DNA of 64,000 nucleotides. It comes from Muribaculaceae bacterium Isolate-037 (Harlan). GTDB taxonomy: Bacteria > Bacteroidota > Bacteroidia > Bacteroidales > Muribaculaceae. The notes below the pieces were generated by a model, which saw only the letters and a list, made by a program, of their open reading frames with translations, had not been told where the DNA came from and did not search any database. Position 1 is the stretch's first letter, and each line of letters begins with the position of its first letter. The stretch covers positions 1 to 64,000 of the forward strand of contig RIAZ01000026.1 in NCBI GenBank assembly GCA_003762615.1. The letters are read 5' to 3'. The position numbers and the translations under genes are program-made. Of this stretch, positions 1 to 9,311 are shown piece after piece.

Positions 1-167
1 TAGTTTTCATGAGAAAAAGCGTCCAAACTTTTCCTTTAAATTACTAATTTTCAGGGACTTTTGCAAATTTAATCGACTAAAAATTAAGTGTTTAACAGCA
101 TAAATTTAATTTTTGTCATCTACTAAATGTCTAATTATTATTTCTATCTCTATATTCAATCAAAGTC

Positions 168-1481
168 TCAAATTTTCTTACCAAAAGAAGATTCAATCTT
201 CACTTTTGAACAAATCCATAGTGTAGCAAGGCATGTCAACATTACTATCCAGAAGAAATTAACAAATCCTTGTCCTTGCAGTTGTGATGATTCAAAAATT
301 ACAATATCTGATAAATATTCATAAATCCAACCTGCTATCATACCAGGAATCATCATGCCCAATGCCATAAATGCAGTACAAAACGCATAATGCGAGGTTT
401 GACTTTCACCTCTACTAAAATATATCAAGAATAACATGTAGGCAGAAAATCCGAATCCATATCCAAACTGCTCAATAAAAACAGCAGTTGAAATAAGTAT
501 AAAATTAGTCGGCTGTGTCATTGCGAGCAAACAATAGAACCCACACGGTAACGTAAGTGAGAATGCCATTGGCCACAACCATTTTTTTAATCCACCTTTT
601 GATATAACGACGCCACCAAAAATGCCACCTAAAAGTAAAGCTATGACACCTACAGTTCCGTTAATAATTCCAATCTGAGCCGTTGACAATTCTAATCCAC
701 CTTGGCTATGAGAAGATGCCATAAATGGCTGAATCAATTTTATACAAAGAGCCTCAGGAAGCCTATAAAGAAGCATAAATCCAATAGCTGACCAAATATA
801 TTTTTTTCTAAAAAAGGTCTTAAATGTATGACCGAATTCTATAATAATGGAGCCTACAGACTTCTTATTAGACAATTTATCCCTATATGGAATAGGCATA
901 AATTTACTATGATATATCGTCACACTCAAGAAAAACAAAGACAATAACCCGAATACAATTGCCCACGCTGTTGGAATATCCCCAATTGATTCTTCAAGTT
1001 TTCCTGCAATTATCACAAGACCACCTTGACCAATCACACTGGCTATTCTATAAAAAGTCGAACGCACTCCCACATAAGCAGCTTGATCATGAGCAGATAA
1101 TTCCAACATATAATAACCGTCAGCCGCAATATCGTGTGTGGCTGAACAAAATGCCATAATCCAAAACACTAATAATGTTAAAACGAAGAAAAAGCTTGAC
1201 GGCAGCATTATCGCCACGGCCCCCATACAAATAGCTATAGCAAACTGCATTATCAATACCCACCATCTTTTCGTTTTTATCAAATCTACAAACGGACTCC
1301 AGAATGGTTTTATCACCCAAGGGAGATACAACCATCCTGTATAAAATGCCATCTCTTTCATTCCTATTCCCATATTGACATACATCAACACTGTCAATGT
1401 ATTTACTGCGAAATAGGGGAGACCTTCAGCCATGTACAAAGTTGGTATCCATTGCCATGGACTTACTTTATGAGTAGACAT
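168..1481 (-). CDS. AmpG-like MFS transporter
   Basis: A polytopic inner-membrane protein of about 437 residues with roughly twelve hydrophobic segments and the major-facilitator fold. Near residue 110 it has ATHDIAADGYY, which matches the ATQDIA-type motif of the AmpG muropeptide permease/SLC33 branch, so import of a cell-wall fragment or related amphiphile is the best guess. The ATG at 1481 is preferred over one 36 bp upstream because it lies 10 bp after the stop of the DUF4922 gene, whereas the upstream one would overlap that gene. It is the last gene of a four-gene operon that begins with a secreted amidase, which supports a role in wall turnover. The substrate is inferred, not shown. Confidence 0.8.
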   Translation of the reverse strand: MSTHKVSPWQWIPTLYMAEGLPYFAVNTLTVLMYVNMGIGMKEMAFYTGWLYLPWVIKPFWSPFVDLIKTKRWWVLIMQFAIAICMGAVAIMLPSSFFFVLTLLVFWIMAFCSATHDIAADGYYMLELSAHDQAAYVGVRSTFYRIASVIGQGGLVIIAGKLEESIGDIPTAWAIVFGLLSLFFLSVTIYHSKFMPIPYRDKLSNKKSVGSIIIEFGHTFKTFFRKKYIWSAIGFMLLYRLPEALCIKLIQPFMASSHSQGGLELSTAQIGIINGTVGVIALLLGGIFGGVVISKGGLKKWLWPMAFSLTLPCGFYCLLAMTQPTNFILISTAVFIEQFGYGFGFSAYMLFLIYFSRGESQTSHYAFCTAFMALGMMIPGMIAGWIYEYLSDIVIFESSQLQGQGFVNFFWIVMLTCLATLWICSKVKIESSFGKKI

Positions 1482-1491
1482 AATATTAGTT

Positions 1492-2406
1492 TTAATGATA
1501 TACACAATCATTTGCAACAGCTACATCCGAATAAATCTTCTCTATATCGGATGACGTAAGTAAATTGAAATCTTCCTCTCGTGGTGTGATGATGAGTCCG
1601 CCCATATCAATTGATCCAGGGCTTATCATTCGGTAGTCACTATTATTTGAGAAAAAGCATTTCGGACGATGCGTTCTTCTTGGAATAGATATAAACCTCA
1701 ACAACCCATTGTTTGAAAGCCAAAAGAAACAATTGACCAATGATAAGTCTTTAAATTCATCATTACTATCAATTCCACCTAAATCTAATCCAAACTTCAT
1801 TGTAGATAACCCGGCGGAATCTGGAGAGACAACCCCTGATACAAAGAAAAAAGGAAGAGACACTCCGAAATCAGATGAAAATTTAATCCCTGATTCAGAA
1901 TCCTTATGGAATCTTTCAGCAATAGATATCAGAGGAATCTCATCTTTTAAGACAGCTTGCATGTGTAGATGATCAGGTGCCGAAGCTCCGGATTTAGCGC
2001 CATTAAAGAACACACACAAGCCGGGAAGATTTTCCGCAAATCTTACAATATCATAGGGCACTCTTGATTGAGGAGCATGATCTTTTGATGCGATCGTCAA
2101 ATGAGTGGGGAAAATTGGGTATGGATTTACCAATAATTCCCAATTATCAAACATTCTGATCGACAATTGATGCTTGTCCCTATTTACTTTACAAAGAAAA
2201 CATTTACGATTGATTATAGATTCCTTATCCACTTTTGCAGCTGTAGATACAATTCTTCCAGGATTCCATTGAATACCGATTTCGACATCGCAAACTTTCA
2301 CGTATCGTCTTTTGACTTTTATAAGGTTATCATAATTATTTTTAGCCAGATACCATTGGGAAAGTTGCAACTCAATGAAACTATTAATATCCTCAAGACT
2401 CAGCAT
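1492..2406 (-). CDS. DUF4922 family protein, HIT/GalT-like nucleotidyltransferase or phosphorylase
   Basis: About 304 residues, soluble. The sequence has a CFLC pair near residues 69-72, then NPYPIFPTHLTI and FNGAKSGASAPDHLHMQA. This last segment holds the H-x-H-x-Q signature (about H146, H148, Q150) of the HIT/GalT superfamily, in the arrangement seen in GDP-galactose and diadenosine phosphorylases. A nucleotide-sugar transfer or phosphorolysis reaction is therefore likely, but the substrate is unknown. The start at 2406 overlaps the glycosyltransferase end by 14 bp; an ATG at 2421 is also possible. It sits between a glycosyltransferase and an AmpG-like permease in one operon. Confidence 0.75.
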   Translation of the reverse strand: MLSLEDINSFIELQLSQWYLAKNNYDNLIKVKRRYVKVCDVEIGIQWNPGRIVSTAAKVDKESIINRKCFLCKVNRDKHQLSIRMFDNWELLVNPYPIFPTHLTIASKDHAPQSRVPYDIVRFAENLPGLCVFFNGAKSGASAPDHLHMQAVLKDEIPLISIAERFHKDSESGIKFSSDFGVSLPFFFVSGVVSPDSAGLSTMKFGLDLGGIDSNDEFKDLSLVNCFFWLSNNGLLRFISIPRRTHRPKCFFSNNSDYRMISPGSIDMGGLIITPREEDFNLLTSSDIEKIYSDVAVANDCVYH

Positions 2407-3736
2407 AACTACTATTTTCAACGTTAGCTCGAATACGAGCTATCAGTTCAACCGATCGTAAGAAATCCTTATATGAATTGTTTGCATTCACTTCTTCTAT
2501 TGAAAGATTTGCATCGCTATTTCCATGCCATCGCCTACAGAAATATATCGGTTCAAAAATTCTACCGATTGCGTATTCTCTAGATATACGAAGTCCCATT
2601 GCATAATCTTCTCCATAACTTACATTGGGAAACAATATATTGCGAACCACTGGTGTAAAGAATGCTCTTGGCGCTCCGAATCCATTGACCCTTAATGCAT
2701 TATTTGCACCATTTAATGCTGACCACTCCCTATGGTCAACAATGCCAGGGGGAATCACTGACAAATCAAAATCCGTCATTACGTAGGAACCAATAACCAT
2801 CACACAATTTTCTTCATAAAATCGATTCACAATCTTAGTCAGAACATGTTCATCGTTATATATATCATCGGAATCTAATTGAATAGCAAATCTCCCACAA
2901 TAGTCAGATAATAATGCCTTATTCCAGCATCCTCCTATACCTAACAATTCGCCTTTGTCAACCTTAATTAATATCAGACGGTCATCATTGATATTTTCAA
3001 GCAATTCCCTTGTGCCGTCATCACTATCATTATCGACTACTATGACATTAAAAGTGAACTCCGTTTTTTGCGATAAGGCAGAATTTACAGAATCAAGAAT
3101 TGTTGATACCCTATTCTTAACAGGAATAACAACAGAAGCTGTTACAGGGAAATCACCCTCTGTCAAATCTGGACGAATCGGATTGAGTGGTACAAGTCCA
3201 TCAATTTCATTGAGGAACTCGGTAAATACTCGTTCCATGTGAGCTTGATAGTATTTATTTTTGGGATTCACATAATCATGCTGTTTATCCCCACTTTTTC
3301 TGAAGTCTACTTTCTCGACAGTATATAGATATTCCGGTAAAGCAGCAATTGTCTTACCAATAGACATTCTCAATCGTAAGGCATACCATCCACCATCCGG
3401 AGCACAGCTTTCTTCATGTGAAAAATTTTCAGAAGCAGCCAAAACATCCGCAGCATTCAATAATACAACACTCCCAAAATCAAAATCATCCCTGACAGAG
3501 CCGAATTGATAATCATTCACAGGATGTAACAAAATTTGTTCGCCATTTTTTTCTCTGAAACTACAATACGTAATTGACGCATCAGAATCAGCCGATACCT
3601 CTTCCATTCTATGAATGAAATTATCATCAAACGTTATTTTTCTATCATCCAATTGCACAAGTATGAACTGTTGCAACGTATTTTTAAAAATCTCGTCTCT
3701 AAGTGCTTCTACGGTTGAAAACCTTATCAATTTCAT
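2393..3736 (-). CDS. GT2 family glycosyltransferase with N-terminal extension
   Basis: About 447 residues. The GT-A catalytic domain begins near residue 205 with ASVVIPVKNRVSTI, followed by the metal-binding DSDD (DxD type) and later YGEDYAMGLRISR, whose ED is the usual acceptor-side catalytic position. The first 200 residues form a separate domain I do not recognise. No signal peptide or membrane segment is visible, so it should act in the cytoplasm. The ATG at 3736 is preferred to one at 3784, which would overlap the amidase gene. Donor and acceptor cannot be read from the sequence; the operon context suggests a wall- or amino-sugar-related product. Confidence 0.8.
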   Translation of the reverse strand: MKLIRFSTVEALRDEIFKNTLQQFILVQLDDRKITFDDNFIHRMEEVSADSDASITYCSFREKNGEQILLHPVNDYQFGSVRDDFDFGSVVLLNAADVLAASENFSHEESCAPDGGWYALRLRMSIGKTIAALPEYLYTVEKVDFRKSGDKQHDYVNPKNKYYQAHMERVFTEFLNEIDGLVPLNPIRPDLTEGDFPVTASVVIPVKNRVSTILDSVNSALSQKTEFTFNVIVVDNDSDDGTRELLENINDDRLILIKVDKGELLGIGGCWNKALLSDYCGRFAIQLDSDDIYNDEHVLTKIVNRFYEENCVMVIGSYVMTDFDLSVIPPGIVDHREWSALNGANNALRVNGFGAPRAFFTPVVRNILFPNVSYGEDYAMGLRISREYAIGRIFEPIYFCRRWHGNSDANLSIEEVNANNSYKDFLRSVELIARIRANVENSSYAES

Positions 3737-3764
3737 GTTATGAGATTTAAAATTATAAAAAATA

Positions 3765-6700
3765 CTACTTCTCCAGATAATCAACCAATTGTCTCATTAA
3801 TAAGCTACGCACATTTGAATCCCATATTGATTCAAATGGAATGCTCATTATCACTCCTCTACTTTTACCTTTTTTCGTAAACACTCCAGCGGCATTCCCT
3901 GTATCACTAAAAGTAAGGAATATTTCAGATTCAATTTCTCCTGACGGAGCAATTATATCCGGAGATTCGACTATATATTGTTTTTCGTTTAGAGTCGAAC
4001 TATAGTTTAAAGAAGATTTTTTTATGTTAGAATCCATTGCACCGGCATTAATTGAAAGTGATCCGGAATAAGAGACACTTCCTTCCCCTTTTGAGATACC
4101 CAGTACTTTTTGGGCGAAATCAATACTACCTTCCGAAGATCTGGAATCATAAAGATCGCTAACAATATACTGACCTGATATAAATATATCCCCACCCTGA
4201 TTTACAAAATTTGTAATCTCTTGTTGAAGTTTCTTTGAAAACGCGAAATAACGCAGTCCAGTATTGCCATTACCGGTAATAGTAAGCTTCTGTTTTCCCA
4301 AAATTAGATCAATAAGTTTATAATTTTGCAACTTAACCAACCCTGATTCCACTGCCCCAACACTTGTTGAAACAAAACCCTTATTAGCATCAGCAAGTGC
4401 CAATCCGTGAATATATGGAAAATCAAAAGTATTACCTGCAATCACAACATCAGCATAACTATCCCCAGAGCGGCCAAAAGACTCACCTGCGGCACGATTA
4501 AATTCTGTCTGATAGCCCATAAATGATATGTCTCGTAAATACGGCACTCCAAAATCAGAAGATGCATCAAATCCAGCCATACCATCTTTTGAGAAATGAG
4601 CAGGACCACTTATCCTTGTAAAACCATTTATTATCAACACCGGAGATTCATTATGTCCAGACTCTCTCATTGCTAATATTTCAGAAGGGAAGGACATTCC
4701 TCCGGAATTTGCAGCGACAATCTTGAAGGAATGAATATCTGAATCATCAACAATAACTTCAAAATGATCATCCTTAGTTTCTCCTAATTTATGAAATCCT
4801 AATTCATCAGCAGTCCTCTCAAAAATTATATATTTTTCCGGGACAGCAGTTGGCTCCAATGGATCATGAGTTTTCTCCCAACTTAACTTATAATGATTCT
4901 TTTTAACTTTAACAATTGAAAAATTCTTGATCGGAAGCGGTTGTACCACAAATTTTCTATCCTTACGTTCAGCAATAAAACGACCTATGGCCTTATAAAT
5001 CGAACGACTGACAGAAAAACGGAATCCTGGATCAAGAGCATACCACATATCTGCAAAATTCTGATGACTCATGAATTCAATAAGAGACGTCGGCACTTCT
5101 GGAACTCGAGCCTCAACATAAGACTTATCCCACATAGAACGTCGTTTCCAATTAGGTTCCCACGTCTGACGAATATCAGATACAATCTGGCGCATAAGCA
5201 TATCTGTCAATGTCCTGGAATTTGACCTGGGTGTCCCGTCAATGTAACTGTCGCCTCCATTAGTATAAAATATTCCCAAAGTTCCGACAAAAGAATCATC
5301 CGCTCGTTTACCTGCATCTGAATGAAGAGCCATTGCCACATCAACAGGTATATTTAATCCGGGTTCTTGAGGTAATACACGTGAGCCACCTGCAAGATAA
5401 TTCACCCAATTGCCTCGTGATGTATAGTCATCTTTATAGTCATCTTCACCATGATATGGAGAATATATATACTCAGGCATTCCAGCCCACTGCAGCCAAT
5501 AACGAGCACCTTCAAGATAACGTGGTAATCCTGACACTTTAAATTTAGATTCAAAAGCCAAGTTCTGTTCCAAATTTAAAGATACTGAATCACCTGTCTC
5601 ATAAATGTTCTGGATCTCACTATCTTCATTCGGGAAATCTGACGTATCCTTGGTGATGCTATTATCAGGAGTTGATGGATTATTATATATATCGGATCTT
5701 TTGTCGCTACGTGCAATATTACCCATACCCCCACCAATTTTGACAGCATCAGCAGTAATAACACACCCTTCAGATTTATCAGAAATATTAGAAAGTGTCA
5801 CAATAGGCTCAGTATCGCTATATCCAGACTCAAGTGGGAATGTTCCGAGATATATCCAAGTTCCACCACCCATTTTCTGATTTACTCTAAACTCTCTAAT
5901 TCCACCTGAATAATTAACCGTATAATGAGCATCCGTCGTTGAATTTGGTAAAGTTTTATAACTTATATATATGGCATACTCGCCATCTTCAGGTATATCC
6001 GCATACCATGCAGCTACAGAAGGCGAACCTGACGTTATAGTAGTGGTTTGTCTATAAGTGCCATTTTCAAAAGGATTTTCAGTATCTCGGAAATCCGGAA
6101 GATCATAGATGAATCCCTCTCCATAACCTGTTGACCATTCTGTACTTCCAGTCATTTCTTTATAATATGGCTGAGAAAATATATAGCCATCATCATTCGT
6201 ATCATTATCAACGATAACCTCATTACGATTTATGTCCCTCTCTCTTGGCAACATTACGTAAGCTCCAGCATTTTCCAACATAGGAACGACATACGGAAGT
6301 ATGTAACTCATAGTATGTGTATCTTCAGTTATTTGGAATAATTTAGGGCGTTGCCAAAGCCATGCTCCACTTCCAGGCTTATAGTAACGTCCATGACTTG
6401 CCCATAATGCGACAATATCGTTTTTCATCCCCTTTGAAGCATTGACGTATGGTTCAGCAGCAATTACAAATGGGATATTCTTCCGATATTCCTCCGGAAG
6501 TTTATCAATTGTAGTTATATAATATGAATAATTCTTATCTCCGACATTAAGAGACACATAATAATCCGAAATTGAATCCGGAAGAATCTCAGATATTTTA
6601 TTTCTCATAGCCGAGATCAGATCGCTTGACACAGGTAAATAGGTGAAATTTTCGTTTAACTTCACTTTTGCTGTTCGTGTGCGATTATCAGGAATGACGC

Positions 6701-7058
6701 TATTTACCCTGAGTCCTCCAGGATTTAGATTTTCAGGAATCCACGATATGACTTCTGAATTTACTAAGAGAGTCAATGAGTCATTAAGCGGTAGGTCTAC
6801 AGGAGGAGTGTACTGCTTATGGCTGATTCCATTCCGTTTGACACGTTTTTTTGAAACCGATTTTTTTCTTTTAGCACTAACTTTCTTTGATTTTTTTTTA
6901 TTACCAATGTTTTTTTTCTTATTTGATGTGGATTTTTTCTTGGCAGCAACTGATGTCTTTGCCTTAGATTTCTTTGCAGCTTGCACATCAGTTGCTGCGA
7001 ATCCTGCCAACGTAATAATAAACGCTGATAAGATATATAAGATGCTTCTGAATTTCAT
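3765..7058 (-). CDS. Secreted N-acetylmuramoyl-L-alanine amidase-like protein with golvesin-type domain
   Basis: About 1097 residues, often labelled xanthan lyase in this phylum. Order: signal peptide (about 1-27), a Lys/Arg-rich segment (about 28-75), then an Amidase_3-like zinc hydrolase in two parts. Likely zinc ligands are the His of ASHGRYY (about 221), the Glu of ITEDTHTM and the His of ALHSDAG (about 578); the catalytic Glu would be in LIEFMSHQNFADM (about 659). A golvesin C-terminal-like beta domain (about 333-446) is inserted between them. A fibronectin-III-like segment and an unrecognised C-terminal domain follow. The ATG at 7058 is chosen because it begins the signal peptide; six codons upstream is another ATG. 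It heads the operon, so periplasmic peptidoglycan cleavage feeding the AmpG-like permease is plausible. Confidence 0.8.
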   Translation of the reverse strand: MKFRSILYILSAFIITLAGFAATDVQAAKKSKAKTSVAAKKKSTSNKKKNIGNKKKSKKVSAKRKKSVSKKRVKRNGISHKQYTPPVDLPLNDSLTLLVNSEVISWIPENLNPGGLRVNSVIPDNRTRTAKVKLNENFTYLPVSSDLISAMRNKISEILPDSISDYYVSLNVGDKNYSYYITTIDKLPEEYRKNIPFVIAAEPYVNASKGMKNDIVALWASHGRYYKPGSGAWLWQRPKLFQITEDTHTMSYILPYVVPMLENAGAYVMLPRERDINRNEVIVDNDTNDDGYIFSQPYYKEMTGSTEWSTGYGEGFIYDLPDFRDTENPFENGTYRQTTTITSGSPSVAAWYADIPEDGEYAIYISYKTLPNSTTDAHYTVNYSGGIREFRVNQKMGGGTWIYLGTFPLESGYSDTEPIVTLSNISDKSEGCVITADAVKIGGGMGNIARSDKRSDIYNNPSTPDNSITKDTSDFPNEDSEIQNIYETGDSVSLNLEQNLAFESKFKVSGLPRYLEGARYWLQWAGMPEYIYSPYHGEDDYKDDYTSRGNWVNYLAGGSRVLPQEPGLNIPVDVAMALHSDAGKRADDSFVGTLGIFYTNGGDSYIDGTPRSNSRTLTDMLMRQIVSDIRQTWEPNWKRRSMWDKSYVEARVPEVPTSLIEFMSHQNFADMWYALDPGFRFSVSRSIYKAIGRFIAERKDRKFVVQPLPIKNFSIVKVKKNHYKLSWEKTHDPLEPTAVPEKYIIFERTADELGFHKLGETKDDHFEVIVDDSDIHSFKIVAANSGGMSFPSEILAMRESGHNESPVLIINGFTRISGPAHFSKDGMAGFDASSDFGVPYLRDISFMGYQTEFNRAAGESFGRSGDSYADVVIAGNTFDFPYIHGLALADANKGFVSTSVGAVESGLVKLQNYKLIDLILGKQKLTITGNGNTGLRYFAFSKKLQQEITNFVNQGGDIFISGQYIVSDLYDSRSSEGSIDFAQKVLGISKGEGSVSYSGSLSINAGAMDSNIKKSSLNYSSTLNEKQYIVESPDIIAPSGEIESEIFLTFSDTGNAAGVFTKKGKSRGVIMSIPFESIWDSNVRSLLMRQLVDYLEK

Positions 7059-7443
7059 ACAATATAATTTAGCCATCGTAGGTCTACATTTTACAATTGG
7101 TTATTGAAGAATGTAAAAAATTGAACTCCTTCAATGTGTTCCACAAGTCATACATTGCAGTCTTAGGAAACAGTCGCATAATAATTTCAAATAATACGAC
7201 TTAATATTCAATGATGTTAACTTGGGAAATCGCAACTTACAAAATTATGAAAAAAACTTTATAATTAAAAATAAAAATTTGTTAATCACACTCACTTAAT
7301 TGATGAATAAAATAAAAATCCACCTTATAAAAAATTCTTTCTAATTTAGTTTTCAGTTGTCGAATAAATTACGTATTTTTGCAAAAATAAGCCGACAGAC
7401 TGTTTATGCAGTCAAATGCAAGTTATATCTAAATAAAAATACA
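7059..7443. other. Divergent intergenic region, amidase/fumarase
   Basis: An AT-rich gap of 385 bp between divergent genes. It contains a recognisable promoter for the fumarase gene (7351-7381). No clear TAnnTTTG element was found in front of the amidase gene, and no hairpin or small gene stands out. Confidence 0.5.
7351..7381 (+). promoter_or_regulatory. Bacteroidota sigma-70-type promoter of fumarase
   Basis: TTTC (7351-7354), a 19-bp spacer and TATTTTTG (7374-7381) fit the phylum consensus TTTG-N19/21-TAnnTTTG with one mismatch. Transcription would begin near 7388, leaving a leader of about 55 nt before the ATG. Confidence 0.55.
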
Positions 7444-9090
7444 ATGGCAACAAAACCCTTTCATTATCAGGATCCATTTCCATTAGGACCTGACACGACA
7501 GAATATCGTCTCATCACGAAAGATTATGTCAAAGTTGAGAATTGGAACGGACATGAAATGCTCGTAGTTGATCCGGAAGCATTAACAATAATTGCTAATG
7601 AAGCGAGCCACAATTGTTCATTTATGCTTCGTCGTGAACACAACGAGATGGTTGCAAAAATACTTAAAGATCCGGAAGCTTCTGAAAACGACAAGTTTGT
7701 AGCACTTACGATGCTACGTAATGCAGAAGTAGCATCCAAAGGAGTTCTTCCTTTCTGCCAGGATACCGGCACATCAATCTGTGCAGCATATAAGGGGCAA
7801 CATGTTTGGACCGGTTGCAACGATGAAGAGCGTATTGCTTTGGGCGTATACAAGACTTATACGGAGAATAACCTGCGATATTCTCAGAATGCGCCATTGA
7901 CAATGTATGACGAAGTCAATACGGGATGCAATCTTCCGGCTCAGATCGAGATCCATGCAACTGAAGATGATGAATATAAATTCCTCTTCATTGCAAAAGG
8001 TGGTGGTTCAGCAAATAAAACTTATTTATATCAGGAGACAAAAGCCATATTAAATAAGAAAACGCTTGTCCCATTCCTTATAGAAAAGATGAAGACTCTC
8101 GGCACAGCGGCTTGTCCTCCGTATCATATCGCATTCGTTATTGGAGGAACTTCTGCTGAAGTAAACCTTGCCACTGTAAAGAAAGCATCAGCTAAGTATT
8201 ACGACAATCTTCCTACAGAAGGGAATGAATATGGCCAAGCTTTCCGCGACATTGAACTTGAGAAAGAACTTCTTGACGCTGCACATAATCTTGGTCTTGG
8301 GGCACAATTCGGAGGTAAATACTATGCTCATGACATCAGAGTGGTACGTTTACCTCGTCATGGAGCCTCATGTCCAGTGGGAATGGGAGTTAGCTGCTCA
8401 GCCGACCGCAATGTAAAAGCTAAAATAAACAAAGATGGACTTTGGATTGAAAAGCTTGATGAATTCCCCGGCGAGCTGATTCCTGAGGAACTCCGTAATG
8501 AAGGTGAGGGTGAAGTGGTAAAAATCAATCTGAATCGTCCTATTAAGGAAGTGCTTGCAGATCTTGATAAATATCCAGTTTCAACTCGCTTATCTCTCAA
8601 TGGCACTATCATTGTTGGCAGAGACATAGCTCACGCAAAAATCAAGGAACGTCTCGATGCCGGAGAACCAATGCCACAGTATCTAAAAGACCATCCAATT
8701 TATTATGCAGGTCCCGCAAAAAAACCGGAAGGTCTTCCTTCAGGATCTTTTGGACCTACAACAGCAGGTCGAATGGATTCCTATGTTGACCAATTCCAAG
8801 AGGCGGGTGGCTCCATGATTATGATTGCAAAAGGCAACAGAAGCCAGCAAGTCACTGATGCTTGCAAAAAACATGGAGGCTTCTATCTCGGATCAATTGG
8901 TGGTCCTGCTGCTATCTTGGCAAAGAATTCAATTAAGAATGTCGAGCTTCTTGAATACCCGGAACTTGGTATGGAGGCAATATGGAAGATTGAAGTGGAA
9001 GATTTCCCCGCATTCATTCTTGTCGACAATAAGGGCAATGACTTCTTCAAGCAGATTAAACCTCGTTGTCCACTTGACACATGCAAATGA
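7444..9090 (+). CDS. fumB: Fumarate hydratase, class I (iron-sulfur)
   Basis: Interconverts fumarate and L-malate in the reductive branch that makes succinate in these anaerobes. The protein of 548 residues has the single-chain fused alpha/beta architecture of class I fumarases. Cys-containing segments LPFCQDTGTS, NTGCNLP, GTAACPPYHIAFVIGG and HGASCPVGMG include the ligands for a labile 4Fe-4S cluster, and the C-terminal beta domain carries SGSFGPTTAGRMDSY. The ATG at 7444 is chosen because the 29 upstream in-frame residues include the promoter -7 element and do not resemble the family. It stands alone, with its own promoter and terminator. Confidence 0.95.
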   Translation: MATKPFHYQDPFPLGPDTTEYRLITKDYVKVENWNGHEMLVVDPEALTIIANEASHNCSFMLRREHNEMVAKILKDPEASENDKFVALTMLRNAEVASKGVLPFCQDTGTSICAAYKGQHVWTGCNDEERIALGVYKTYTENNLRYSQNAPLTMYDEVNTGCNLPAQIEIHATEDDEYKFLFIAKGGGSANKTYLYQETKAILNKKTLVPFLIEKMKTLGTAACPPYHIAFVIGGTSAEVNLATVKKASAKYYDNLPTEGNEYGQAFRDIELEKELLDAAHNLGLGAQFGGKYYAHDIRVVRLPRHGASCPVGMGVSCSADRNVKAKINKDGLWIEKLDEFPGELIPEELRNEGEGEVVKINLNRPIKEVLADLDKYPVSTRLSLNGTIIVGRDIAHAKIKERLDAGEPMPQYLKDHPIYYAGPAKKPEGLPSGSFGPTTAGRMDSYVDQFQEAGGSMIMIAKGNRSQQVTDACKKHGGFYLGSIGGPAAILAKNSIKNVELLEYPELGMEAIWKIEVEDFPAFILVDNKGNDFFKQIKPRCPLDTCK

Positions 9091-9149
9091 TACTTCATGT
9101 CAAGCAAATAATAATCTTCAAAATAATTATATTTTGAAGCACAAATACA

Positions 9150-9185
9150 ATCTCCGGTCAAATTAACCGGAGATTGCTATTTTTT
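9150..9185 (+). terminator. Rho-independent terminator of fumarase gene
   Basis: ATCTCCGGT (9150-9158) pairs with ACCGGAGAT (9166-9174) around a 7-nt loop, followed by a run of T at 9180-9185. Confidence 0.85.
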
Positions 9186-9311
9186 GTACCTAAAATCGTC
9201 TATAAAGACTGATTTATATTCAAATTTGACTGATTTGTTTAGACACTTCCTAATAATTATATCTAAATTCGCATAATAAATCAAACCATAATAAACTCGA
9301 ATAATTTCGAT

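Noticed and set aside
6643..7107. 154-codon plus-strand ORF opposite the amidase N-terminus
   Set aside because: It is the Phe/Leu-rich mirror of the Lys-rich linker and lacks any coding support.
7357..7443. Extended fumarase N-terminus
   Set aside because: The extra 29 codons include the -7 promoter element and do not resemble class I fumarases; ATG 7444 fits the family.
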